A stretch of DNA of 64,000 nucleotides from Natrinema sp046097095 (GTDB taxonomy: Archaea; Halobacteriota; Halobacteria; Halobacteriales; Natrialbaceae). Of this stretch, positions 8,631 through 17,462 are shown piece after piece. Location: positions 372,001 through 436,000 of the forward strand of contig NZ_CP175699.1 in the NCBI RefSeq assembly GCF_046097095.1, read 5' to 3'. The notes under the pieces were generated by a model. It saw nothing but the letters and a program-made list of their open reading frames with translations, searched no databases and was not told the origin of the DNA. The number at the start of each line of letters is the position of its first letter. Position 1 is the stretch's first letter. The translations under genes and the position numbers were made by a program.

Positions 8631-8928
8631 CGGGATTTAGGAACTCTCGAGGATTGGGATGGTCTCCTGGCGAGACACCCAAACGTCGCCACGTTGGCGA
8701 ACTGGTTGCGATGTGACGACGTTGTCGTCCCGATCCGTATGGGTCGTTCTCCAGAAAGGGTCTAGACCGTCGCACCCCGATCACAGCGCTGTCGCTACGG
8801 CGATGGATGGGCTGGCTGCCCCGAGAGCGACTACGCCCTCGAGACGACGGTGAGCGACGTGGCCACTGCCGGTAACTGGCCGTCCCTGACTGGAGCACTG
8901 TTCTGGGGGAAACTGGAGGTGATGCTCG

Positions 8929-9321
8929 TTAGGCGGTGGCCACGATGGTCGGCTCGACGAGGATCGTCCAGTGGGTCTGCCCAGCCATGGCGAGTCCGAG
9001 GTCGGCCTCGAGGAGGACGTCGTCCCGACCCCGTGTCGTCTCCATCAGGTCCGTCGGTGCACAGCCAGCACAGTAGACGGCGGCGATGGTGTAGGCTGGC
9101 TCGTCAGAGTGCCGGTAGGCATGAGCTGTTATCGGGTGGCCTTCGTGGAGGCGGGCGTCACAGTGGTGACAGGGCGCGGTCTCGCCAGCCGCAATTTGCT
9201 TTCCGCTGAACCGGGTCTCGAGGAGGTGATCGTGAGTACCTGTCGGCGAGGGTGGCTGGGTCTCCAGTGACTCGAGGCTGTCATCACTCACGGTTGACAG
9301 CCAGGCGTTCGAGTCCGTCAT
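8929..9321 (-). CDS. zinc-binding small protein
   Basis: 130 aa. It carries CHHC then H (residues ~51-60) and CAGC (~84-87), a probable zinc site. It is last in a minus-strand operon of four genes with ATGA or TAATG overlaps (9975 to 8929). Its ATG overlaps the stop of 9318-9506 by 4 nt, so translation is coupled. Function unknown; such Zn proteins are frequent in haloarchaeal mobile elements. Confidence 0.6.
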   Translation of the reverse strand: MTDSNAWLSTVSDDSLESLETQPPSPTGTHDHLLETRFSGKQIAAGETAPCHHCDARLHEGHPITAHAYRHSDEPAYTIAAVYCAGCAPTDLMETTRGRDDVLLEADLGLAMAGQTHWTILVEPTIVATA

Positions 9322-9506
9322 CGGGTACCCTCCTCCAGACCGGAATTCTCGGAGCAGAGTCGCTCGTAGGCCTCGATCGTCTCCTCGAGATTCCGGATTG
9401 CTGGCCCGAGTGACAACGGGTCAGCCAGCTGGCCCTCGAGCGTCTGGATGTCGTCGAGGACCTCCTCGAGACGAACGCGGATTGGTTGCTCGGCATCGGT
9501 CGTCAT
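9318..9506 (-). CDS. small helical protein
   Basis: 62 aa, acidic and fully helical (leucine-spaced: VRLEEVLDDIQTLEGQL). ATGA overlap with both neighbours (upstream stop 9503-9505, downstream start 9321) shows it is a real member of the operon. It may be a dimerising or antitoxin-like protein. No family recognised. Confidence 0.55.
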   Translation of the reverse strand: MTTDAEQPIRVRLEEVLDDIQTLEGQLADPLSLGPAIRNLEETIEAYERLCSENSGLEEGTR

Positions 9507-9673
9507 GCGCGTTCGTCCTCCACGCCGGCGCCGGCACGGTCACTCAGATGCTGGGCGGTAGACCCAGTAGTTGACCATGCTTGTCCTCGCTCGAGGAGGT
9601 CAGTTCGATATCGATCCTCGGAGCAGTGGGCGTGATCGTTGAGATGGACATCGCTGGGGATGATAAGCACCAT
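9503..9673 (-). CDS. very small protein in overlapping operon
   Basis: 56 aa from ATG 9671-9673 (MVLIIPSDVHLNDHAHC) to TGA 9503-9505. Its start overlaps the TAA of 9673-9975 (TAATG) and its stop overlaps the next ATG (ATGA). This arrangement, not composition, is the evidence that it is translated. It contains an H-x-x-D-H-x-H-C cluster that could bind metal. Confidence 0.5.
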   Translation of the reverse strand: MVLIIPSDVHLNDHAHCSEDRYRTDLLERGQAWSTTGSTAQHLSDRAGAGVEDERA

Positions 9674-9975
9674 TAGTTGCCCACCTCGACTGCGCTCTCG
9701 AGTGAGCCCGAGAGAGTTCTATAGAGGTGCTGTATCTCGAAGCCGTCACGGTGGGCATCGACGTAGTCGATCCAATCGTCGATCGTCTTGTCGAGGTCCT
9801 CGAGGTCGTAGCGGACCGGGCGTTCGCCGTCCTCGATGACGTGGACCGACTCGTCAATCGTCCGGTAGACGTGGTGTGCGCCCTCTTTATCGATACCGAT
9901 AGGGATGTAGTCGTCTCGTGGGTCAGCAGGCTGTGCTTCCGAAACCGTTTCGTGAGTTCGCGGTTGAATACTCAT
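9673..9975 (-). CDS. small protein, first gene of four-gene operon
   Basis: 100 aa, acidic. It has a beta-type core (YIPIGIDKEGAHHVYRT, then VHVIEDGE) and a helical C-terminus. First gene of the overlapping operon 9975-8929. The region upstream (9976-10156) separates it from a divergent antitoxin-like gene and holds repeated TGTATGCAT boxes that could regulate both. No family recognised. Confidence 0.55.
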   Translation of the reverse strand: MSIQPRTHETVSEAQPADPRDDYIPIGIDKEGAHHVYRTIDESVHVIEDGERPVRYDLEDLDKTIDDWIDYVDAHRDGFEIQHLYRTLSGSLESAVEVGN

Positions 9976-10075
9976 TGTCCTGAGCTAGGACACAGGTCGG
10001 GTGTGCCAGCACCCGGCCGAGATCGTTTTTCCGGCCCCTGTGTCTAATTCATAGTATTATCCCGATTCACATAAA

Positions 10076-10101
10076 TGTATGCATTTAACTATTGTATGCA
10101 T
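10076..10101. promoter_or_regulatory. paired TGTATGCAT boxes in divergent intergenic region
   Basis: TGTATGCAT occurs at 10076-10084 and again at 10093-10101 (17-bp spacing); each contains the palindrome ATGCAT. They sit between the divergent genes starting at 9975 and 10157, a usual place for operators of a ribbon-helix-helix type autoregulator. A TATA-like GTTATAG is at 10134-10140. Confidence 0.4.
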
Positions 10102-10156
10102 CCATGTCCTTGCACAATATGCTTAGATGTATGGTTATAGAAATAGAATCACCGCT

Positions 10157-10285
10157 ATGGCCGATTACACGAGCATTAGGGTCACAACTGAACTTGCAGA
10201 TGAGCTTCACGAGCGGAAATCTCGAGGCGAGAGCTATGAGGATGTAATTTGGCGGTTGATAGACGAGGAAGATCAAGATGGCTGA
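10157..10285 (+). CDS. orphan VapB-type antitoxin-like protein
   Basis: 42 aa from ATG 10157 to TGA 10283-10285 (starts MADYTSIRVTTEL, then K-S-R-G-E-S-Y-E-D-V). This is the typical short haloarchaeal VapB pattern: a beta strand for DNA contact followed by a helix ending in (D/W)V-x-x-L. No VapC-like PIN gene follows within 500 bp, so it is an orphan. Possible autoregulatory boxes lie upstream at 10076-10101. Confidence 0.6.
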   Translation: MADYTSIRVTTELADELHERKSRGESYEDVIWRLIDEEDQDG

Positions 10286-10788
10286 CTCCAAACCCTTCCA
10301 GTCCAGCCGTCGGTAGTATGATTCCGGTTATCAGAACTGGTCTACAAGTGTACAAAAGAACTCACAGATTTTCCTAACGTGTTCGGCCTTCTGAGAACAG
10401 AGGATGTACTGTGTCTTCTTAGAGGGTATATCTACAAGGGAAAACAATCCATCACTCAGCAGATACGACCTAAGCCGAGATAATGGATGCGAACGGTCGA
10501 ATAGCGGCCGCTGAATTTACAGTCAACCTCCTCTACCGCGTAATATCAGAGCGAGAAAAGTAACCGCTGTAGAATGACGGAAATGGTGTGATGCGAACCA
10601 GTAGAGAACAACATAGCGGTGTTCCCCCGGGCCCACCTCCTCAACCAGCATTAGTCGGTATACGCCAGATAGCCGTCTACACTATACACTGTCTCCGGCG
10701 TTAAAAAAGCGTACTTGTTTCTCGCTTCACTTTCCCAATTGATCAAGACAATTAAGAGTAATCAGCACCGACACTCCTGCACTACTGT
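10286..10788. other. intergenic, no gene seen
   Basis: About 500 bp, AT-richer than the left side, with no frame of family quality and no complete repeat. It carries the promoter region of the plus-strand membrane gene at 10789. No toxin partner for the upstream antitoxin is visible. Confidence 0.5.
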
Positions 10789-11844
10789 ATGACCGAGGAC
10801 GACACAGAATCGGAAGACAACTATCTTTCCACCGGTGATTTCCTAGATGAGTACTACTCCCAGTTCGCGATCATGGGGATCTTCGGTACGGTTTCAGTCT
10901 TCCTCACCTCAAACTTTCCCGACGGCACTTCCAGACTTGTCGCCCGCAGCGCCATCTTCGCCAGTCTCACCATCTTCGGGTTCACTGCCTTCTGGCTTTG
11001 TTGGCGCGCACTTACTGAACTCTTGAGCAACCTCCATGAAGGCACGCGACCGATCACTACCGAATTCGGCTACACAGTGATAGTGCTCTGCACCGGCACA
11101 TTGTGTCTGGCGATCGGCTCAGCAATCACTACGTACACCGATGTCGTCCAGTTGGCGATCTCTATCGGCGTACTGGCAGCCGGGCTTGTACTGTATATTC
11201 GCCGGTTCCCAAACGAACGGTACCGGGGCACGAAAATGGATCCAGCCGGTGTAGCAATGGCTGCAGGTTTTATCGTATTTTTTGCTACAACGTCGCTTGA
11301 ACGCGGAATATACCGTGCGTTGGATACGCACTTTTCTTCATCGTTCGAGACTGACGTAGTTTTCGTTCTCTTTGCGGCTCTCGTCCATCTTACTGTCTGT
11401 GAAGCAGTTTCCACTGTGTTCAAATCAGAGCTGCCAGCTAATATCGACCTCCACCGGATACGAACAGTGGGTGCACAGCCGCGTCAATTGTGGGCTCGGG
11501 CCGTCTCGTACTGGCAGCGACAGTGGCCATTTCACGTATCGGTAACGGTCTGCTGCGTTGATCTGGCAATATTGATTCTGGGTATAGATGCAGTTGCTGA
11601 TCGGGCCGTTGAATCGCCGGTAATCTACATGATTGCAGGCTATGACTGGCAGACATTCGTGTTTTACCTCATGTTTGCCGTGACAGCGATTGTCGCAGGC
11701 TTGTTATGGTGCTATCCAGAGACAGAGGATGCAAAAGCAATCCGGAGAGCGTGGGGGAAACCGCTCGCAGTTACCGTGACAGTTGGAATTGTCAGTATTG
11801 TCGGCTTGGCCTGGATTGGTGTTATCGGAGGTCCGTCTGTCTAG
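10789..11844 (+). CDS. polytopic membrane protein of unknown function
   Basis: 351 aa with an acidic N-terminus of ~20 residues, then about 8-9 hydrophobic segments (roughly residues 27-45, 55-75, 95-115, 120-140, 155-172, 190-205, 255-275, 285-310, 328-348). No catalytic or transporter motif is recognised. It begins the plus-strand, less GC-rich island, opposite in direction to its neighbours, ~750 bp before the SMC-like operon. Whether it is functionally linked to that operon is open. Normal TAG stop. Confidence 0.65.
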   Translation: MTEDDTESEDNYLSTGDFLDEYYSQFAIMGIFGTVSVFLTSNFPDGTSRLVARSAIFASLTIFGFTAFWLCWRALTELLSNLHEGTRPITTEFGYTVIVLCTGTLCLAIGSAITTYTDVVQLAISIGVLAAGLVLYIRRFPNERYRGTKMDPAGVAMAAGFIVFFATTSLERGIYRALDTHFSSSFETDVVFVLFAALVHLTVCEAVSTVFKSELPANIDLHRIRTVGAQPRQLWARAVSYWQRQWPFHVSVTVCCVDLAILILGIDAVADRAVESPVIYMIAGYDWQTFVFYLMFAVTAIVAGLLWCYPETEDAKAIRRAWGKPLAVTVTVGIVSIVGLAWIGVIGGPSV

Positions 11845-11877
11845 CCGTAGTTTGAGGATTGCAGGGTTTAGGCTTGT

Positions 11878-12082
11878 TCTGGGCCTAATCCGTCGCGGTA
11901 CTTCACAAACCGTTTCGCCGACTTACTCCGGTACGCCACCGTCTCTCCGTCGTAATCGCCGATGTACGCCGATCCACATTGTCCTGCGTCTGGATCGATT
12001 GGCCGCCATCATCATACCAGATTATGTCATCTAGCTTGATCACAGTCGGTCCATACCTGTCCACCGGTCCGTGTCCGGCCAT
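11878..12082 (-). pseudogene. small frameshifted gene
   Basis: From ATG 12080-12082 one frame gives MAGHGPVDRYGPTVIKLDD and then degenerates near 12020. The adjacent frame continues sensibly (CGSAYIGDYDGETVAYRSKS...) to TAA 11878-11880. Together they look like a ~70-aa protein broken by a single-base indel. Low-complexity evidence only; function unknown. Confidence 0.35.
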
Positions 12083-12591
12083 GCACTCTATTCTTTCCAG
12101 TACGTTTTGATCTCCTCGAGAGAGCGGCGGACCGTCTCCCGCAACCATCAGAGTACCGGAAGGCTATAACGGAGGGCCTCCTTCAGCAATCAGGAGGGCA
12201 GGCCCCGCAGCTGTGGTAGGTTTTGTAGATTTCCGTGCTTGATTGGCAGTCTTCTAGAGTTCCGCGAAGGTGTCTTTTACCTGTATGATTTATTGGCATG
12301 TTCATGGTCTACTCTTGTTGACGGTTCCTCACGTCTTCTGCTGTTGAAGCAACTGCTCTCGCTGCTACAACTATCCCCGTTCACCATCAATGGTTAGAGT
12401 GGGACCAAGGCCACCGTCCAAAACACTCTCCGCATCTCAGCACAACGAATCCGAAGACCAACCCCCAGACGGGTAATTTCCACGAATACCATGATGAAAT
12501 AGATTTAGAGTCAGGATGATAATATCACGGACGATACGGCAACTACCATATAATTTATTACTCCGGGCTTCTGTTGACTGAATGGTATCAT
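12083..12591. other. intergenic upstream of SMC-like operon
   Basis: About 500 bp. The minus strand at ~12108-12160 contains a short tail (ends LEEIKTYWKE, TAG) that may be the end of a lost HicB-like antitoxin. Otherwise nothing. A TATA-like stretch (TATAATTTATT, ~12550) precedes the operon. Confidence 0.4.
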
Positions 12592-13119
12592 ATGGGGGTC
12601 AGGTCCCAAATAAAGAACGGTGGATGGGGTGCGTTGGGCGTATATCTCTATTCGTTGTTCGCTTTCCTCTATTGGGACGTTCCGCTCATATCGACAGATA
12701 GGCTGGCGCTTGCGGCAGCAACAATTCCCGCCTTGGCAGTGATGTTTACCGTCGTCGTCACAAACGACTGGCTCAACGATTATTGGGCAGGTGGGAATCT
12801 GAAGCGGTCTACGGAGACAATAGCGAAGATAACCGGTGAGAATGACTTCTATGATTCCGCTCCACAGGAAGTCAAAGACTCAGTGGATGAATTTGATGAA
12901 TTAGCTTACGGTCATCACGTAGCGATTCTTTCAGGGATCATCCTAGCGGTCGCAGTACCTGTCACTGGATACGTGGTTGCTGGGAATATTGGAGTGATTC
13001 TCGGCGTCGTCACCGCTCCTGTATTGCTTCGTGCGCTCTCCATTCGTTCCTATCGTGAACTGAACCGGCTTGCGAAACAAATGTCTGTTCCCTACGAAGA
13101 AAACTATGAAAATCAGTAG
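12592..13119 (+). CDS. membrane protein, first gene of the SMC-like operon
   Basis: 175 aa from ATG 12592 (MGVRSQIKNGG); an in-frame TTG at 12574 is the alternative. Two hydrophobic segments near residues 17-30 and 40-58, a soluble acidic domain (~60-110, including DSVDEFDELAYGHH), then a pair of hydrophobic segments (~111-150). Layout: N-terminal hairpin, cytosolic domain, C-terminal hairpin. It overlaps the start of the ATPase gene by 14 nt, so the two are translationally coupled. No family recognised. A membrane effector or anchor for the ATPase is a reasonable guess. Confidence 0.6.
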   Translation: MGVRSQIKNGGWGALGVYLYSLFAFLYWDVPLISTDRLALAAATIPALAVMFTVVVTNDWLNDYWAGGNLKRSTETIAKITGENDFYDSAPQEVKDSVDEFDELAYGHHVAILSGIILAVAVPVTGYVVAGNIGVILGVVTAPVLLRALSIRSYRELNRLAKQMSVPYEENYENQ

Positions 13120-14821
13120 ACTCAAAGTCGAAAACTTCGCAATTGAAGAGAGCCCGACAATCAACGAGGACTCCATAGGAGGTGACGACCTACTGCTATA
13201 TGGCGGGAATCGGTCCGGTAAGACGCTGACATTCAACGCAATTCTCTACGCGTTGTATGGACGTTCCGGAACGTTCGGTGTTACGCCCGGCCAGCGTAGC
13301 ACAGTGAATGTGTACTTCGATAATGCTGATGCAGTTCTACGGGATCGAGACCACACGTACGAGAGTACGGATCAGTCATTCGACGCTGATGAAGGAGTGA
13401 AGTCAAATATCGGCCCGAAGCAAGACGTTCGTCTCCAGTTCATTCCCGCAAACCTGGCGAATCAGCCGATCAGCAACCTTTCCAAAGAAGAACTGCTCAA
13501 CAGGATTAGAGGGCTACTTAGTGCGGAAAACCAAGACGAAATTGAGCGACATCGCCGTGCAAAGCACGACTTAGGCCATCTCAAAGAGATCCGGAGACGT
13601 GGCGAACAAGAGCCGGGTATTAGACAATTGGAAGAGGATCTGAATTCTCTCCCGGTCTCCCGCACCCAGAATCGGATTGAAGAGATTGAGGAACTCAAAG
13701 ATCTGATCGAGTCGGGGGAGATCGAAAGTATCAGAGATCGACTTCGGGCGAAAGATGACGTTGCAGAACGACTTGACGAACTCTATGACCGGCGGCGGAC
13801 CCTTGAAGACCGCCTCAAGCAGAAGCGACGTGAATTGGGCGATGCTTCTCGGTATACGCAGAAGGTAAACGATCTTATTATCGACGCCATTCAGGAGTTT
13901 ACCTGCCCTGTCTGTGGACGTCTGGTTGAGGAAGATACTGCACGGAACCGACTTCCGAACAGATGTCCACAGTGTGGGCGTGAGCGAGATCTCTCTGAAC
14001 TGCGTGAGCAACTTCGGGAAAAGGTTGACAGTGCGGATGACCGGATTGAGGAACTGAAAGAAGGCATTGGGGAACTAGAGGAAGAACTCTCGGCAGTAAA
14101 GGCTGAAATTACCGAGGTCAAGAAATCTGAGCCAGAACTGAACGAGCTTAATCAATTCGTCAGAACTGCGCTCAAGCAGGCAGAGTACGATATTGATCAG
14201 CTTCGGGAAACTACTGAGGAGGAACTCGCGCAGAAACGAGAAGACTTGGAAGAGTTCAAGTCTCGAAAAGAGGAACTCAGTGCCCGCTTAGAACGGCGCC
14301 AGAATATTGTTCACTCTATCGACGAGTCGATATCTGTCGCAGAGACTCGAATAGAGGAACTAAAGGATGAGGCGTTTACAGAAATTCGAGAAGCCTTTAC
14401 TGACCGACTTTCTGAGGTCTATCAAGAAATCGCACCAGAGCTCGGTACTGAAGTCGGCCTTACCCAAGATGGGGAACTGGAATTTCCGGGAACGGGATCT
14501 GAAGGTATTCGGCCATATGACCGACTGAGCAGTGGCGAGAAACGACTAGTCAATCTTGCATTTGCTCTCACGGTCGCACAGTTCGCTCAGGAAGATGATG
14601 ATGCACACAATTGGGAGGTGCTTGTGCTTGACGAACCGCTCACGAACCTTGAATCTGACATTCAGGACGCTGCTGCCCGATATCTGCGAAATGTGGATAT
14701 CCAATGCATCATGACATCTCCGCTCGACAGGATCCAATCTCACTTCCAGGACAGTCAATCACAGATCATTCAGTTGGACCGTATCAGTACTGAAGTGACA
14801 ACTCTCGATGAGTACCTATGA
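13106..14821 (+). CDS. SMC/Rad50-like ATPase with internal zinc ribbon
   Basis: 571 aa from ATG 13106 (MKISRLKVENF). Walker A GGNRSGKT at residues 33-40; N-terminal ATPase lobe to ~150; coiled coil ~160-260; double CxxC zinc ribbon (CPVC...CPQC) near 268-298 at the hinge/hook position; second coiled coil ~305-440; ABC signature LSSGEKRL near 475; Walker B VLVLDEPL near 507. This is a complete ABC-type SMC head pair with short arms (Rad50 is usually ~880 aa). The layout recalls haloarchaeal SMC-related (Sph-type) proteins and ATPases of SMC-based defence systems. It sits between a membrane-protein gene and a winged-helix gene, both overlapping it. Confidence 0.85.
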   Translation: MKISRLKVENFAIEESPTINEDSIGGDDLLLYGGNRSGKTLTFNAILYALYGRSGTFGVTPGQRSTVNVYFDNADAVLRDRDHTYESTDQSFDADEGVKSNIGPKQDVRLQFIPANLANQPISNLSKEELLNRIRGLLSAENQDEIERHRRAKHDLGHLKEIRRRGEQEPGIRQLEEDLNSLPVSRTQNRIEEIEELKDLIESGEIESIRDRLRAKDDVAERLDELYDRRRTLEDRLKQKRRELGDASRYTQKVNDLIIDAIQEFTCPVCGRLVEEDTARNRLPNRCPQCGRERDLSELREQLREKVDSADDRIEELKEGIGELEEELSAVKAEITEVKKSEPELNELNQFVRTALKQAEYDIDQLRETTEEELAQKREDLEEFKSRKEELSARLERRQNIVHSIDESISVAETRIEELKDEAFTEIREAFTDRLSEVYQEIAPELGTEVGLTQDGELEFPGTGSEGIRPYDRLSSGEKRLVNLAFALTVAQFAQEDDDAHNWEVLVLDEPLTNLESDIQDAAARYLRNVDIQCIMTSPLDRIQSHFQDSQSQIIQLDRISTEVTTLDEYL

Positions 14822-15282
14822 GTGACGAAGATCATCATCCGGAACTGCTGCTCTTGCATGAGATAGGTGGGGAGATCGAAGGGCGAGGAAAGTATCACAA
14901 GCTCTTAGATCGGTACCGCCGTGAGCCGGGTGAGAGTGATGTAGATTCTGTTCTGAAGGAGCGAGGCCCATTCAACGAAGGCCTTTCACGAAGCGTTAAG
15001 CGGTATATCGACATGGGGATTGTCGAGACCGATGAGGAGGGACAATCCCGGGATATTGAAGAAACAGAGAAAGGCGAAAGATATGTGAGCGGATTTGAAC
15101 GAACGAAGTCCTATCTAGACGACTCCTTCCAGAGGACGCATAACCGAGTCCAAAAGATTGCTTCAAAATACGGTGATAAGAGTATGAACGAACTGGTGCA
15201 AGAAGAAGACGTGCAGGAAGACAAGAAGCGATCGCTCGGAACTCCGCTTCCGGGGGACTCGAACTCTCAGGAACAAGAGTAG
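14818..15282 (+). CDS. winged-helix-like protein, third gene of the SMC-like operon
   Basis: 154 aa; ATG at 14818 overlaps the ATPase stop (ATGA). The N-terminal ~85 residues look like a winged-helix domain (LLLLHEIGGEIEGRGKYHKL, then SRSVKRYIDMGIVETDE with a wing before GERYVSGF), resembling the YwgA/DUF-type family that starts with HxIGGxIEGR. The C-terminal ~60 residues are acidic and charged. It could be a DNA-binding partner or regulator of the ATPase. Family similarity is by eye. Confidence 0.6.
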   Translation: MSDEDHHPELLLLHEIGGEIEGRGKYHKLLDRYRREPGESDVDSVLKERGPFNEGLSRSVKRYIDMGIVETDEEGQSRDIEETEKGERYVSGFERTKSYLDDSFQRTHNRVQKIASKYGDKSMNELVQEEDVQEDKKRSLGTPLPGDSNSQEQE

Positions 15283-15376
15283 GCGATACTGTGTCTATTG
15301 GAAGAGTTTTCGAATTTAAGGAAGGGGTTCTACCCGACTATCTCAGAGCGAAGTGAGAAACCCGAGGCCACCTTCG

Positions 15377-15607
15377 TTATGTCATAACCACCCGAGACAT
15401 GTGCCTGATCATCTGCCATCCAATGTCTTCGTTCTCAACGAGTAGTGAGGTCTGCTGGGAAACATAGAATATCGATAGGAAGAGAATACTGGTGAGAACG
15501 CATATTAGCTCACGCTGGATGGTTATCTCGAACACCCCAACGGCCACGGGTAACATGCTGATCCATTCGAGGATAAACATGCTACCTATGACATCCATGA
15601 AAAACAA
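15377..15607 (-). CDS. small hydrophobic protein (weak)
   Basis: 76 aa with two to three hydrophobic segments (MFILEWISMLPVAVGVFEI; ICVLTSILFLSIFYV). The frame is open upstream to ~15680 without a better start. It lies on the opposite strand to the SMC-like operon and convergent to it. Composition supports a membrane peptide but there is no independent evidence of expression. Confidence 0.35.
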   Translation of the reverse strand: MFFMDVIGSMFILEWISMLPVAVGVFEITIQRELICVLTSILFLSIFYVSQQTSLLVENEDIGWQMIRHMSRVVMT

Positions 15608-15694
15608 GACGAGCGTCGTCAGGGGATTGATTCTAACAACGGTCTCTACGTATCTTCCTCTGTTTGAGGGAGTTCCGTGTAGCTTTCAGTACGT

Positions 15695-15913
15695 TTAGCC
15701 GTCGTCTGGATGTGTCTCGTAGTCTGTGACGGCATCCACTGACGCTCCGGTAGCGGCCTTCTCGAAATCGTGACTCGTGATGCCGACGAGGCCACAGCTG
15801 CCGCAGGCGTGGTGGTCGCGCTCGTCGGGATCCAGCCGGGTCTGGACGGCATAGTCGAGTTTGGCCAGACTGTGCTGGGAGAGGTTGTCCGACCCGCGGT
15901 AGTTCACCAGCAC
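15695..15913 (-). pseudogene. truncated DUF7558-like zinc protein
   Basis: 72 codons. The middle part (VQTRLDPDERDHHACGSCGL) matches the core of the intact gene at 36027-36350 (VQARADPDDRDHHACDSCGL), which I take to be the haloarchaeal DUF7558 family. The N-terminal zinc half and C-terminal half differ or are missing, so this is a truncated or rearranged copy. Similarity seen directly between the two loci; family name from memory. Confidence 0.5.
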
Positions 15914-16172
15914 AAATAAGTACCCGAACTCGATCTTTGGGCGGCCGTCTTTCTGGGTGCCATTTCTGGGACTTTAGCAGATCGTCGCTGACAAGCCGAG
16001 AGCGTTATCGGCGAGAGTTACTCGCTCGGTACTCGGTGGGTTGTGCCACTGCCACGGGTGCGCCTACCCTGTGGCAAGCCATCGTTGTCTGGGTCCCAGG
16101 GATAACTCTCACCACGGCGCCGGAACAGATTCCTGTGCGATGTCGAACGAGTAGGTTCCCAGCAGTCCCAGG

Positions 16173-17462
16173 TCAGCTCGTCGGAAGCCGCGCCACGCCA
16201 CCGCGGTCGCGGTAAGAAACGTATAGCGCGTTATCAGCCGTCGTCACACCGATCCGGGAGGAGTCCGGATCGTACCGCCATCGGCGCTCCCCAGTAGCAG
16301 GGTCGTAGGCGGCGAGTTCATTGTCGCTGGCCGTAAAGAGAATCTCACCGGTACGGCCTAGTGCCGCGACTGTCCCGCCGATCTGGATGTCAGTTGTCGT
16401 CTTCCATCGCCGGGTCCCATCGAGGGCGAAGGCGTCCAGCCGGATTAGGACGCCACCGTCGGGGTCCTCGACCGAACTTGCAGCGAACACACCCTGTGAG
16501 GTCGTCGTCACCGTCTCGAATTCGTATCCGACGGATCGGCGCCACCGTACGGTTCCCCCATCGCGCTCAAGGGCAACCAGCTCGTCCGAGCGATCATCGC
16601 GGCGGACACGCACGTAGACGTGTTCGCCAAGCCAGACTGGCGGACCAAAGATGCTAGTCACGTCGCCGTCCACCGCGGTCCGCCATAGGACGTGCCCATC
16701 GCGGGCCCGGCGCATCCGCACGGTAGAATTGTGGACCGTCACGATCCGGTCGCCTGCAGCCACGATGTAGGGGTAGCTCTTACCAGGTGGCAACTCCCAC
16801 AGCACCTCGCCGGTCTCCGGAGCAAGTGTAACCAACTTCGTGTCGTCGTCCGAGTTCGTGACGGGGAAGAGACAGGCCGAGTCACTGAGCGTCGGGTACG
16901 GATATCTTCGACCGGACCGCTGGAAGCGACGTGTGCCGTCATGCGCATCATAGCCGGTGACCACACTGTCGACCGAATTGATACCGACCAGCAGCGAACC
17001 GTGTCGACCGAGCCACCCGTCCCGGGCTTGTCCCTCCACGTGCCACAGTCGCTCCCCCGACAGCCCGACCGTGTAGAGGTCACCGTCGGTGCTGTGGACG
17101 TGGACCGGGCCGCCCGATGACGGGACAGCCGGTCGCGTCTCGATGGGTCCACCGGTTTCGACGGTGAGGATACGTTCCCCGTCGGCCGTGAACCCGTGGA
17201 GGCGTTTGTCCTGTCCACCGACGACGACATGTTCGTCGGTCGCGGACGGTGGACTTGCCGCCATTGCGCTCGAGAAGTCACGCTCCCAGAGGGGTTGGAC
17301 ACCGGACAGCGCTGATCGCAGGCTGCACCCTGCGAGCGTGAGCGTGCCCACCGACGCGAGCGAGGCGAGCGTCTGGCGGCGCGACCAGTTCCGACTGTCC
17401 TGTCGCTCGCTCGCGTGCCGCGGCGAACCGTGCTTGTCGGCAGCGGTGTCGGCGTCACGCAT
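16173..17462 (-). CDS. Tat lipoprotein with PQQ-type beta-propeller repeats
   Basis: 429 aa. Twin-arginine signal SRRQTLASL (~28-36) followed by lipobox LAGC (~43-46), so it is exported folded and lipid-anchored. The remainder consists of ~50-residue repeats ending in variants of G-x-x-x-W (for example TGEVLWELP, DGTRRWK, TGERRWRYD), the PQQ-enzyme-like/PQQ-binding propeller motif. No catalytic dehydrogenase domain is visible, so an extracellular scaffold or binding role is more likely than PQQ-dependent oxidation. It overlaps the related upstream gene by 8 nt and is co-transcribed. Confidence 0.8.
   Translation of the reverse strand: MRDADTAADKHGSPRHASERQDSRNWSRRQTLASLASVGTLTLAGCSLRSALSGVQPLWERDFSSAMAASPPSATDEHVVVGGQDKRLHGFTADGERILTVETGGPIETRPAVPSSGGPVHVHSTDGDLYTVGLSGERLWHVEGQARDGWLGRHGSLLVGINSVDSVVTGYDAHDGTRRFQRSGRRYPYPTLSDSACLFPVTNSDDDTKLVTLAPETGEVLWELPPGKSYPYIVAAGDRIVTVHNSTVRMRRARDGHVLWRTAVDGDVTSIFGPPVWLGEHVYVRVRRDDRSDELVALERDGGTVRWRRSVGYEFETVTTTSQGVFAASSVEDPDGGVLIRLDAFALDGTRRWKTTTDIQIGGTVAALGRTGEILFTASDNELAAYDPATGERRWRYDPDSSRIGVTTADNALYVSYRDRGGVARLPTS

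Noticed and set aside
12108..12160. HicB-like antitoxin
   Set aside because: Only a ~17-codon tail (ends LEEIKTYWKE) remains; too little to annotate.
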